Positions 1-7,615 of a stretch of 64,000 nt of DNA are shown here, piece by piece. Within the stretch, counting starts at the first letter, position 1; each line of letters starts with the position of its first letter. The translations under genes and the position numbers were made by a program. The notes beneath the pieces were generated by a model. It did not search any database. It was not told the DNA's origin and saw only the letters and a program-made list of their open reading frames with translations. The stretch is from Parasphingopyxis algicola (GTDB lineage: Bacteria > Pseudomonadota > Alphaproteobacteria > Sphingomonadales > Sphingomonadaceae), in contig NZ_CP051131.1 of the NCBI RefSeq assembly GCF_013378075.1, forward strand, positions 2,802,501 to 2,866,500, written 5' to 3'.

Positions 1-677
1 GGGATCGGGACGTTGTTCATCCGCCCATAGATAAGCAGCGTCGGCACATCGATCGAGGCAAGATCGTCCCGGTAATCGGCCGCGATCATGTCCTCGACGA
101 ATTCGATCGCCGCCGCGGTCGGGGTCAACCAGGCCTCATGCTGCATGCGCGCCATTTCCGCTTCGCCCGGCGGCGTCCCGAAGGCGCCGGCGAGAAAACC
201 CGTCAGTGCATCGCGACTCTCGTGGCAGGCGGCGACGAAACCGGCGCCCGCTTCGGCGGGAAAATCGCCGAAGGTCGGATGCTCCCAACCTTCGTCATTG
301 GTCAACCGCACCTGCGCTTCGATAATCGCCAGCCTGGCGATCCGATGGTTGCCGAAATGGCGACGATATTCGAGCAGGACCATCGCGCCGAACGCGACGC
401 CCGCGATCGTCGCGTCCGCGATTTCCAGCGCGTCGAGCACGTCCTTCAGATCCTCGGCGCATTGGCGGATCGAATGCGGGCCGAGCGGTTTGCCGGACTG
501 GCCGTGGCTGCGATGGTCGATCGCGATCGTCCGGCAGCTCCTGGACAATTGCTCGAGATTGTGCGTCCAGAAGCCGTCTGCGGTCAGCATCAGCCCCTGC
601 AACAATATCAGGGGCGGGCCTGAACCTTGCTCCCGATAATAGATCGGTGTGCCATCCGCGGCGTGAATATAGGCCAT
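1..677 (-). CDS. alpha/beta-hydrolase-fold protein, nucleophile replaced (partial)
   Basis: The gene runs off the left edge; about 225 codons are present. It starts at ATG 677, 13 bases after the TonB receptor stop, as the last visible gene of the leftward operon. The fold is recognisable: an oxyanion-loop region (LILLQGLML), DHRSHGQSGKP after strand 4, and a nucleophile elbow. The elbow reads GVAFG, so the expected G-x-S-x-G serine is Ala95. The usual acid position after strand 6 reads GRMNN, with Asn where Asp is common. The histidine region is outside the window. It may be a non-hydrolytic family member or use another nucleophile. Family members include the catalytic part of acetoin dehydrogenase E2 (AcoC), which is notable because a lipoyl domain and an E1 lie upstream. 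Fold confident, activity unknown. Confidence 0.85.
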   Translation of the reverse strand, partial: MAYIHAADGTPIYYREQGSGPPLILLQGLMLTADGFWTHNLEQLSRSCRTIAIDHRSHGQSGKPLGPHSIRQCAEDLKDVLDALEIADATIAGVAFGAMVLLEYRRHFGNHRIARLAIIEAQVRLTNDEGWEHPTFGDFPAEAGAGFVAACHESRDALTGFLAGAFGTPPGEAEMARMQHEAWLTPTAAAIEFVEDMIAADYRDDLASIDVPTLLIYGRMNNVPI

Positions 678-689
678 CGTGCAATCCGT

Positions 690-2963
690 TCAGAAGTTGA
701 AGCCCACGGTTACACCATAGGTCCGCGGCGGGCCGACAAAACCCTGGGGTATCACGAGCGCATCGGTGACGCCCGATTCGAACAGGTTGGAGAAATATTC
801 CTCGTCGCCGAGATTGCGCACCCAGATGCGGGCGTTCCAGGAATTGTCCGCCGCGCTGATGCCGGCGCTGGCGTTGAACAGGCTGTAGGCCTCCTGCGCG
901 ATACTGGCCCGGTTGAACACCGAGAAGAACTGGTCGCCGGTATATTGCCACTCCGCGCGGATGAACCCGTCGAGATCGTTCGACAGCGCGGTTTCGTAGG
1001 TCGCGGCGAGGAACGCCGTTACGTCGGGCGCGCGCGGCAGCTCGTTGCCCGCCAGATTGGACGTGACGAACGTCCCGCCCATGCCGTTGTCGAAGGTGCA
1101 ATTGGCGGGATCGAGCGGCAGCGCGGGATTACGCGTGTCGGTCGTGCAGAACTCGTCGAACTCGGTATTGAGGATCGTGATATTGCCTTCGAGCCGGAAG
1201 CCCTCGACCGGTATCGCGACGAACTCGCCTTCGATACCCCAGATGGTCGACGAACCGGCATTGGTCGTCTGGGTCGCCAGATTGGTGACCCGGCTGAGCT
1301 GCTGATCGCGATAGTCGTAATAGAAACCGGAGAGGTTGAGCCGGACCCGGTTGTTCGCGAATTGCGATCGCATACCGATTTCATAGGCCCAGATCGTTTC
1401 CGCATCGAACGCGTTGAGCGGATTGTCGAGCAGCGAGAAGCCGCCCGATTTGAAGCCGCGCGTGACGGAGGCGTAGAAATTGAGATCGTCGGTCGGTTCG
1501 TACTGGACCACGAAACGCGGCGTCAGCGCGTCGAAGCTGCCGTTGCCGGTCTGGACGGGGAAGGTCGTGTCCCCCTCGAACAGCGGCGTCGCGAGCGTCG
1601 CATCCTTGGTTTCGTCGGAATAGCGAAGCCCGGCCGTTACCGTGACGTCGCCGAACGCGTAAGAGCCCTCGGCGAAAATGCCCCATGCCTCGGTTTCGTT
1701 GGTGCCGTCGAACACCACGGTGAAGCCGACGGGCGGAACGAAGGTCGGCCCGAGCGGTATCGCGTAGAGGCCGTCGGAATCCTCGGTCAGATAGAAGGCG
1801 CCGGCGATCCACTGGAACGGCCCGTCGCCGTTCGAGGCGATCTGGATGTCCTGGCTGAACTGTTCGGACTGGTCGCGCTGGAAATAGACGACGAGGAAGT
1901 CCGAAAGGCCGTCGCCGTCGTTGATCCAGTCGAACTCGATGTCGCGATAGGCGGAGACCGAGGTGATGGTGAAATCGTCGCCCTCCCAGGTCAGGCGGCC
2001 GGTGATGCCGGTCTGGTCCTGGCGATTGGCCTGTCCGACCGTCAGGCTCGTGAAACCCGGCGTCGCCGTTTCATAGCCCTGGCTCACCGTGCGCAGATCG
2101 CGCGGGAACACCGATGTCGGCGATTGCCAGGGGAGCGTATCGTCGGTGTACCAGAAAGCCGGCGGATTGGAGTCGTCGCGATAGATGTCGCCGATCAACT
2201 CGAGGGTCAGCCGGTCGCTGATGTCGAGGTCGATGCGTCCGCGCAAGGCCCACAGGTCCTTGGTATCGAGCTCGTCGAGCCCGCGGCTTCCAAGCCCCGG
2301 AAAGATATTCTCGGTAAAGCCGTCGCGTCGCGAATAGACGCCGGCGATGCGGGCGCGAATCCCGTCGGTGATCGGACCGGAAACCGCGGCTTCGGTCCGG
2401 ATCGCGTCGTAATTGCCGTAGGAGACGCTGCCCCGCGCCTCGAATTCGTCGGTCGGCGCGCGGGATATCACGTTGATCACGCCGCCGGTCGCGTTGCGGC
2501 CGTACAGCGTCCCCTGCGGACCGCGCAGAACCTCCACCCGCTCGACATCGAAGAAATCGAAAATCGCGGTCGACGAGCGCGCCATGTACGCGCCGTCGAC
2601 ATAGACGGCGACGCCCGGATCGCCGCCGACCGTGAAGTTTTCGGTCCCGATACCGCGGATCACGGCCTTGCCGACGACATCGCGCTGCAGCACGAGTCCG
2701 GGTATCGTCGATGCGAGCGCCTCGGTGTCGTAGATATTGGATTGCTCGAGTGCCTCGCCCGTGACGGCCGAGATCGAAAGCGGCACGTCCTGCAAGGTGT
2801 CGGCGCGGCGTTCGGCGGTGACGACGATCGGCGCCACGCCTTGCGTCTGGAGAACCGGTTGCGGCGAACCGGATTGCGCCCCGCCGGTGCCCTGTGCGTT
2901 GAGCGCGGCCGGCATGGCCGTCGCCGCCATCAGCGCAGCCGCTATTTTCTTTTGATGGATCAT
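690..2963 (-). CDS. TonB-dependent outer membrane receptor
   Basis: A 757-residue receptor with a signal peptide (about residues 1-24, ending ALNAQG), a TonB-box-like stretch and plug domain start (PIVVTAERRADTLQDVPLSI), the plug motif VLRGPQGTLYGRNATGG, and a 22-strand-type barrel ending in a terminal phenylalanine (VGFNF). ATG 2963 is preceded by a strong ribosome site (GGGAGGGAA). It lies 12 bases after the lipoyl-domain gene and 12 bases before the hydrolase-fold gene, so it is probably co-transcribed with the E1 dehydrogenase. It most likely imports the compound whose breakdown yields the E1 substrate. The ligand cannot be read from the sequence; no FecI/FecR pair adjoins it. Confidence 0.95.
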   Translation of the reverse strand: MIHQKKIAAALMAATAMPAALNAQGTGGAQSGSPQPVLQTQGVAPIVVTAERRADTLQDVPLSISAVTGEALEQSNIYDTEALASTIPGLVLQRDVVGKAVIRGIGTENFTVGGDPGVAVYVDGAYMARSSTAIFDFFDVERVEVLRGPQGTLYGRNATGGVINVISRAPTDEFEARGSVSYGNYDAIRTEAAVSGPITDGIRARIAGVYSRRDGFTENIFPGLGSRGLDELDTKDLWALRGRIDLDISDRLTLELIGDIYRDDSNPPAFWYTDDTLPWQSPTSVFPRDLRTVSQGYETATPGFTSLTVGQANRQDQTGITGRLTWEGDDFTITSVSAYRDIEFDWINDGDGLSDFLVVYFQRDQSEQFSQDIQIASNGDGPFQWIAGAFYLTEDSDGLYAIPLGPTFVPPVGFTVVFDGTNETEAWGIFAEGSYAFGDVTVTAGLRYSDETKDATLATPLFEGDTTFPVQTGNGSFDALTPRFVVQYEPTDDLNFYASVTRGFKSGGFSLLDNPLNAFDAETIWAYEIGMRSQFANNRVRLNLSGFYYDYRDQQLSRVTNLATQTTNAGSSTIWGIEGEFVAIPVEGFRLEGNITILNTEFDEFCTTDTRNPALPLDPANCTFDNGMGGTFVTSNLAGNELPRAPDVTAFLAATYETALSNDLDGFIRAEWQYTGDQFFSVFNRASIAQEAYSLFNASAGISAADNSWNARIWVRNLGDEEYFSNLFESGVTDALVIPQGFVGPPRTYGVTVGFNF

Positions 2964-2975
2964 GGGTTCCCTCCC

Positions 2976-3212
2976 CTATGTTTCTATTGTTGCGACCCGG
3001 GCGCCGACCGGGAGCGTTTCTCCTGTGTCGACGAGCGGGGTGATGACTCCGGCGAACGGGCTTTCGATCTCGATCGTCGTCTTTTCGGTCTCGACGGCGT
3101 AGATCGCCTGGCCGATAGCGACGGCGTCTCCGGCGGCCACCATCCATTCGACGATCGTGCCCTCCTGCATCGAGACCGCGCCCTTGGGCAGTTTGAGCGT
3201 CATGCGCGCCAT
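2976..3212 (-). CDS. free-standing lipoyl-domain carrier protein
   Basis: A 78-residue protein that is a single biotinyl/lipoyl domain. The lipoylation hairpin is VETEKTTIEI with the modifiable lysine at residue 44, followed by the typical SPFAGVI strand. There is no E3-binding domain and no acyltransferase core, so it can carry acyl groups but not transfer them. The start ATG lies one base after the E1 stop (TGA-G-ATG), which implies tight translational coupling. In E2 proteins this domain is normally the N-terminus of a 350-500 residue enzyme; here it is a separate gene. It could serve the neighbouring E1 as a mobile arm with an E2 core and E3 encoded elsewhere. Confidence 0.9.
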   Translation of the reverse strand: MARMTLKLPKGAVSMQEGTIVEWMVAAGDAVAIGQAIYAVETEKTTIEIESPFAGVITPLVDTGETLPVGARVATIET

Positions 3213-3213
3213 C

Positions 3214-5235
3214 TCAGCGCCCCATGTCCAGCAGCGCGGTCGCGTGTTCGACGATTCCCGCGGCGTCTATGAAATAGGCGGCTTCGAGATTCTGCGCGAA
3301 GGGGATCGAGGCGTAGGGCGCGCCATAGCGCATGACCGGCGCCTTGAGCTGGCCGAACAGATCCTGCTGCAGCCGCGCCGCAAGCTCTGCGCCGAAGCCG
3401 CCGAACTCCACCGCCGGATGGACGATCAGCACGCGCCCGGTCTTTTCCGCGGAGCCGCGGACCGTGTCATAATCCAGCGGGACGATCGAACGCAGGTCGA
3501 TCAGCTCGATGCTGTGCCCGGCTTCGGCGAGCTGCGCGGCGGCGCCCTCGGCTTCCTGCATGCCCCAGCTGTAGGAAATCAGGGTGAGGTCATCGCCTTC
3601 CTGCCGCACGGCCGCCTGTCCCAGCGGGACCGTGTAATGGCCATCGGGCACATCGCCCGGCGCGAAGAAGCAGCGCATCGCCTCGATCTGGATGCAGGGA
3701 TCGGGATCGTCGATACAGGCGAGCAGCAGGCCCTTCGCGTCATAGGCGTTCGACGGCGCCACGATCTTCAGGCCCGGGATATGGGCGAACCAGGCTTCGA
3801 GCGACTGGGAATGCTGCGCACCGAAACTGCCGACATTCCCCGCGCTGAGCGAGCGGATGGTGATCGGCACGGTGGTGCGGCCGCCCGACATGTAGCGCAG
3901 CTTCGCCGCATGGTTGGCGATCTGGTCCATCGCCACCATCGCGAAATCGTTGACCATGATTTCGGCGACCGGCTTCATACCGCGCATCGACGCGCCGATG
4001 GCCGCGCCGACGATCGCCTGTTCGGAGATCGGCGTGGGGCGGACGCGATCGATACCGAAGCGCGTGGAAAGACCCAGTGTCGCCTTGACGATGCCGCCGG
4101 CCGGATCGTGGATATCCTCGCCGAGCAAGAACACGCTGTCGTCGCGTTCGAGCGCCACCGCCATCGCCTCGTTGACTGCCTGGCCGAACGGCATGGTGCG
4201 GTTCTCGCCGGTCGGCGCGATTGCTTCGCGCGGTTCGGCCGGGGCGTAGGGAATATCCGCCGGGCTGGCGAACACGTCTTCGCTCAGTTCCTCGAGGCCA
4301 GGGGCGTCGCTTTGCTGCGCGAAGGCTTGCGCATCGTCGACCTCGGCGCGCGCCTCGTCCTCGATCGCCGCCAGCTCGTCTTCGGTCGCGAGTTCCTCGT
4401 CCAGCAGACGCTGCCGGACCGCGATCATCGGCGCATCGCGCTTGGCCGCGGCGAGATCGTCCTGATCCATATGATCGATATCGGAGCCGAACGCATGGCC
4501 CTGGAGCCGCGGTGCGACGCATTCGAGCAAGGTCGGCCCGTCGCCGGCGCGCGCGCGGTCGAGCGCCCGCCGCGCAGCTTCGTCGATCGCGGCCGGGTCG
4601 GTCCCGTCGCAGCGTTCGCCCGGCATGCCATAGCCGGCCGCGCGCGCTGCAATCGATTCCGCGGCGGTCGATTCCGCGAAGCTCGTATATTCGGCGTAGA
4701 GATTGTTCTGGCAGACGAACACGACCGGCAGCGACCACAGCGCCGCGATGTTCAGCGCCTCGTGCACGGCGCCGATATTCGCCGCCCCGTCGCCGAAACT
4801 GCACACGGTGACGCGCCCGGTGCCCTGCATCGCTTCCGCCAGCGCGAGGCCGGAGGCGATCGGCGCGCCCGCCCCGACGATGCCGGTCGTCACCATAAGG
4901 CCGCTGTCCGGCGCGGTGAGGTGCATGGGCCCGCCCTTGCCCTTGCAGGTCCCGGTCGCGCGGCCGTAGATTTCGGCCATGATCTCGCGCATCGGCGTGC
5001 CCTTGGCGACGACGTCATGGATCACGCGATACGTCGTGACGGCAAGATCGTCCGGATCGAGCAGCGACATGATGGTCGCCGGGATCGCTTCCTGACCGCC
5101 GGCCGGATAATATTGGAACTGGAGGTCGCCGGCGGCGAGCCCCTGCTGGATGCGCTGGTCGCATTCGGCGATCCGCGTCATCGTGCGATAGATCGCGACA
5201 GCCCGTTCCGGCCCCAACTCCGCCAATGAACCCAT
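3214..5235 (-). CDS. fused E1 alpha/beta 2-oxoacid dehydrogenase (TPP)
   Basis: A 673-residue thiamine-diphosphate enzyme in which the E1 alpha and beta chains are joined. The alpha half (about 1-320) has the TPP motif GDGAANIGAVHEAL...NN. The beta half (about 340-670) has MPFGQAVNEAM, LLGEDI and the FGAQHSQSLEAW region. ATG 5235 is chosen over an in-frame ATG at 5286 because GAAAGGAAGG stands just before it and because the upstream codons overlap a palindromic operator. It should decarboxylate a 2-oxoacid and pass the acyl group to the lipoyl carrier encoded next. Acetoin, pyruvate or branched-chain substrates are all possible. It is first in the operon and faces the IclR regulator. Confidence 0.92.
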   Translation of the reverse strand: MGSLAELGPERAVAIYRTMTRIAECDQRIQQGLAAGDLQFQYYPAGGQEAIPATIMSLLDPDDLAVTTYRVIHDVVAKGTPMREIMAEIYGRATGTCKGKGGPMHLTAPDSGLMVTTGIVGAGAPIASGLALAEAMQGTGRVTVCSFGDGAANIGAVHEALNIAALWSLPVVFVCQNNLYAEYTSFAESTAAESIAARAAGYGMPGERCDGTDPAAIDEAARRALDRARAGDGPTLLECVAPRLQGHAFGSDIDHMDQDDLAAAKRDAPMIAVRQRLLDEELATEDELAAIEDEARAEVDDAQAFAQQSDAPGLEELSEDVFASPADIPYAPAEPREAIAPTGENRTMPFGQAVNEAMAVALERDDSVFLLGEDIHDPAGGIVKATLGLSTRFGIDRVRPTPISEQAIVGAAIGASMRGMKPVAEIMVNDFAMVAMDQIANHAAKLRYMSGGRTTVPITIRSLSAGNVGSFGAQHSQSLEAWFAHIPGLKIVAPSNAYDAKGLLLACIDDPDPCIQIEAMRCFFAPGDVPDGHYTVPLGQAAVRQEGDDLTLISYSWGMQEAEGAAAQLAEAGHSIELIDLRSIVPLDYDTVRGSAEKTGRVLIVHPAVEFGGFGAELAARLQQDLFGQLKAPVMRYGAPYASIPFAQNLEAAYFIDAAGIVEHATALLDMGR

Positions 5236-5272
5236 CGAGCGCCTTCCTTTCGACGAAAGGGTCCCCGAAACG

Positions 5273-5288
5273 CGTTGACGAGTCAACG
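5273..5288. promoter_or_regulatory. inverted-repeat operator between E1 operon and IclR gene
   Basis: CGTTGACGAGTCAACG is a perfect 7-bp inverted repeat with a 2-bp centre in the 98-bp divergent intergenic space. A second AT-rich repeat lies beside it (TATTTAT 5294-5300 with ATAAATA 5315-5321), and AGAAGTTCT at 5306-5314 is itself a palindrome. IclR proteins bind such short palindromes next to their own genes, so this is the likely binding site controlling both directions. No footprint evidence; inference from position and symmetry. Confidence 0.6.
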
Positions 5289-5333
5289 AAATCTATTTAT
5301 CTATCAGAAGTTCTATAAATATGGATTTACGAC

Positions 5334-6050
5334 ATGGTATCGGTCAGCCAGTCCGTCACCCGCTGTTTCCAGCTTTTCGCGCTGTTCGCGGACCGGCAGA
5401 CGGGCCTCACGGCAGCGGAGATCGCCGAGCATCTGAACGCGCCGAGATCGAGTTCGGCGGCGCTGCTGAAAGAGCTGTCGGACCTTTCGATGCTGAGTCT
5501 CAACCGGCGGACGCTGACCTATCTGCCGACCCTCAAATTCGCGCAGCTGGGAGCTTGGCTGACCAATCCGGCTCATTTTCCCGAGCATCTCGGCCAAGTC
5601 ATGGAGGAACTGCAACATGATTGCGGCGAGACTGTCACCGCCTCCTGGCCGATCGAGCATGAGATGGAGATCATCCGCGTCGTCAAAAGCCGCAACCCGA
5701 TCTCCTTCGTCGCCGAACTCGGGCAGCGGCTGCCGCTCTGGAGTTCGGCGGTGGGGACCGCTTTCCTCGCGTCGCTGACCAATGCGCAAATCGGCGCCCG
5801 CTGGGAAAAGGATCGCCGCCGGCTCGAAGCCATCCCCGATCTCGATGCGATCCTCGATCGGGCGGCATCGGCGCGGGCGGCGGGCCATGCAGCCGTTCAT
5901 GGCGGCGTGTTCGAGGACGCCTCGGCGATCGCAACCCTGGTCGATTATGAGCTGGACGGACGCCCGCTGGTTGTCTCGATTGCCGGCCCGCGGGCGCGGA
6001 TCGTCCGCAACGAGGCGGATCTGGGCGCGTTGATCGATACGATCCGATAG
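5334..6050 (+). CDS. IclR-family transcriptional regulator
   Basis: A 238-residue protein with an N-terminal winged helix (SVTRCFQLFALFADRQTGLTAAEIAEHL..., residues 5-60) and an IclR-type effector domain. The segment LPLWSSAVGTAFLASL corresponds to the family's ligand-pocket 'LPLHATALGKALLA' region. It is divergent from the E1/lipoyl/TonB operon, and its start lies 98 bases from that of E1, with the palindrome 5273-5288 between. By position it should sense a substrate of that operon. It ends 6 bases from the convergent porin stop. Family assignment is firm; the effector is unknown. Confidence 0.88.
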   Translation: MVSVSQSVTRCFQLFALFADRQTGLTAAEIAEHLNAPRSSSAALLKELSDLSMLSLNRRTLTYLPTLKFAQLGAWLTNPAHFPEHLGQVMEELQHDCGETVTASWPIEHEMEIIRVVKSRNPISFVAELGQRLPLWSSAVGTAFLASLTNAQIGARWEKDRRRLEAIPDLDAILDRAASARAAGHAAVHGGVFEDASAIATLVDYELDGRPLVVSIAGPRARIVRNEADLGALIDTIR

Positions 6051-6056
6051 CCGCGC

Positions 6057-7430
6057 TCAGAAGCGGTATTTCGCGGACAGTTGAACCCTTTGGAGGTTAC
6101 CCGACAATCCGGATTCGAGCTCACGGCGGGCGTACATGTATTCGACGCCGATATCGAGCGGCGGGACCGGGCTGTAGATAATGTTACCCATCGCGTTCCA
6201 CACTTCGTCCGTCACGCCGAGGCCGGTCAGCGCGACGGGATTGTCGGCGCGGAAATAGCTGCCCGCGACGGTCGAGCGCAGTTCGTCGCTCCAGACGTGG
6301 CGGAAGGCGGCGAAGCCCGAATAGGTAAAGATCGGATCGAGATCGCCGTCGGGCGTGATCGCCGCGTCGTTGACGATATTGAGGCCGATATAGCGGCCCA
6401 GCCCGTCGCCCACCGTCGCCATGAAGCGGAAATCGTCGCGCGGGCCGATCGGCACCCGGCCGGACACGCTCACGCCATAGCCGAGCGCGCTGTCGGTCCC
6501 GAGGCCGAAATCGTCGTCCGATATGCGCAAGGTGCGCAGGATCCCGGCAACCGAAAGCCCGGCAAAATTGTAACGCGCGACGATATCGGGCAGCGTATCG
6601 TCGCCGGGCAGCACGCGGCTGCCGTCCGGCGCGGTTACCGTGGTCTCGGGTTGTTCGACCGCGATCTGCAAACCGCCATTGGTATAGCGGACCATCGGCT
6701 GGCGGACGAAGACCGTGCCCGGCGTCGTGCCGATGAAATCGAGCGTATCGGGCAGGGCGCCGACATTCTGGAAGGTCGACCAGGCCTGGCCCAGCAGCCA
6801 GTTGTCATAGGCGATATAGGCCTGGCGCACGCGCGGCGCATAGCTGTTCGAGATGCGCTCGTCGCCGCCGCCCGTGACCTGGAAATCCAGTTCTATATGC
6901 GACGTCAGCGTATGATCGTCGCCCACTTCGGTGCTCGTGTCGAAGAAGAAACGGGTCTGGCGAACGTTGAAGTCGGTGTCGAAACCGGACGCCGGCCCGC
7001 CGACCGGAATCGCCGCCGGAATGAAGAAATCGCGCAGGATGCTGCCGCCCGGAATCTGGCCGCCGCTCGTGCGCTGGGTCACCGCGTCGACCTTCACATA
7101 GCCGCCGAACGATACCTGTGTGCCGCCGACGCTGAAGCCGAGACCGCTTTCCTCCTCGGCCTGGGCCATCTGCGCCTCCATCGCGTCCGTCCGCGCGGTG
7201 ACGTCCCGGGTCTCGGCAATGGCGCGCCGCGTTTCGGTGGCGATCAGGGCGTCCTGCTCGGTAATCCGTCCTTCCTGCCGGTCGATCCGCTCGATCAGCC
7301 CTTCGACCAGGGCTTCGAGACGGTCCAGTCGTTCGTCGACGCTGCTATCCTGTGCCGCGGCCGGCATGGCCGTCATCGCGGTGGCGGCGAGCAGGCCGGC
7401 CCGGAACAGGGCTCTCATCGCTGTCTGCAT
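6057..7430 (-). CDS. DcaP-like trimeric porin
   Basis: A 457-residue outer membrane protein. A signal peptide ends MTAMPAAAQDS, then a short coiled coil follows (DERLDRLEALVEGLIERIDRQ, about residues 28-85), then a barrel ending in KYRF. The coiled-coil-then-barrel layout, the strand start VSFGGYVKVDAV and the length match the DcaP family, which in Acinetobacter imports dicarboxylates. ATG 7430 is chosen because GGAGAGGA stands before it; the frame is open further upstream but lacks a ribosome site. The gene is divergent from acs, with 185 bases between, so both may share control. Substrate is inferred to be a small organic acid. Confidence 0.85.
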   Translation of the reverse strand: MQTAMRALFRAGLLAATAMTAMPAAAQDSSVDERLDRLEALVEGLIERIDRQEGRITEQDALIATETRRAIAETRDVTARTDAMEAQMAQAEEESGLGFSVGGTQVSFGGYVKVDAVTQRTSGGQIPGGSILRDFFIPAAIPVGGPASGFDTDFNVRQTRFFFDTSTEVGDDHTLTSHIELDFQVTGGGDERISNSYAPRVRQAYIAYDNWLLGQAWSTFQNVGALPDTLDFIGTTPGTVFVRQPMVRYTNGGLQIAVEQPETTVTAPDGSRVLPGDDTLPDIVARYNFAGLSVAGILRTLRISDDDFGLGTDSALGYGVSVSGRVPIGPRDDFRFMATVGDGLGRYIGLNIVNDAAITPDGDLDPIFTYSGFAAFRHVWSDELRSTVAGSYFRADNPVALTGLGVTDEVWNAMGNIIYSPVPPLDIGVEYMYARRELESGLSGNLQRVQLSAKYRF

Positions 7431-7503
7431 CTGTCTGTCCTCTCCAAGACGTCGCTGTCGGGAAAGGATGGCGGGCATCATGGGGGCGGCGAAATTGGCA
7501 ATA

Positions 7504-7515
7504 GGTCTTAAGACC
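7504..7515. promoter_or_regulatory. GGTCTTAAGACC palindrome in the porin/acs divergent promoter
   Basis: A perfect 12-bp palindrome 74 bases from the porin start and 101 bases from the acs start. Its right half continues into AGACCAATGTCG, nearly repeated upstream of the symporter operon (complement of 16068-16082). It is a candidate binding site for the CrbR-like regulator encoded just after acs. The rest of the 185-base gap shows no other clear structure. Confidence 0.5.
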
Positions 7516-7615
7516 AATGTCGATATCCGATCTGGCGCGTTTTTCCGGTACGATCCTGCCCGTTGCGCCGCGATGCCCGCGACGGGCCGGCGAGAGAGGA
7601 CGAGGAGAGGCGGAC

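Noticed and set aside
627-3272. Very long open frame (881 codons) on the plus strand
   Set aside because: It is antisense to the TonB receptor gene, rich in Arg/Asp/Glu as GC-rich shadow frames are, and shows no family motif.
3157-5229. 690-codon plus-strand open frame
   Set aside because: Antisense to the fused E1 gene, whose TPP motifs and ribosome site are clear; composition is that of a shadow frame.
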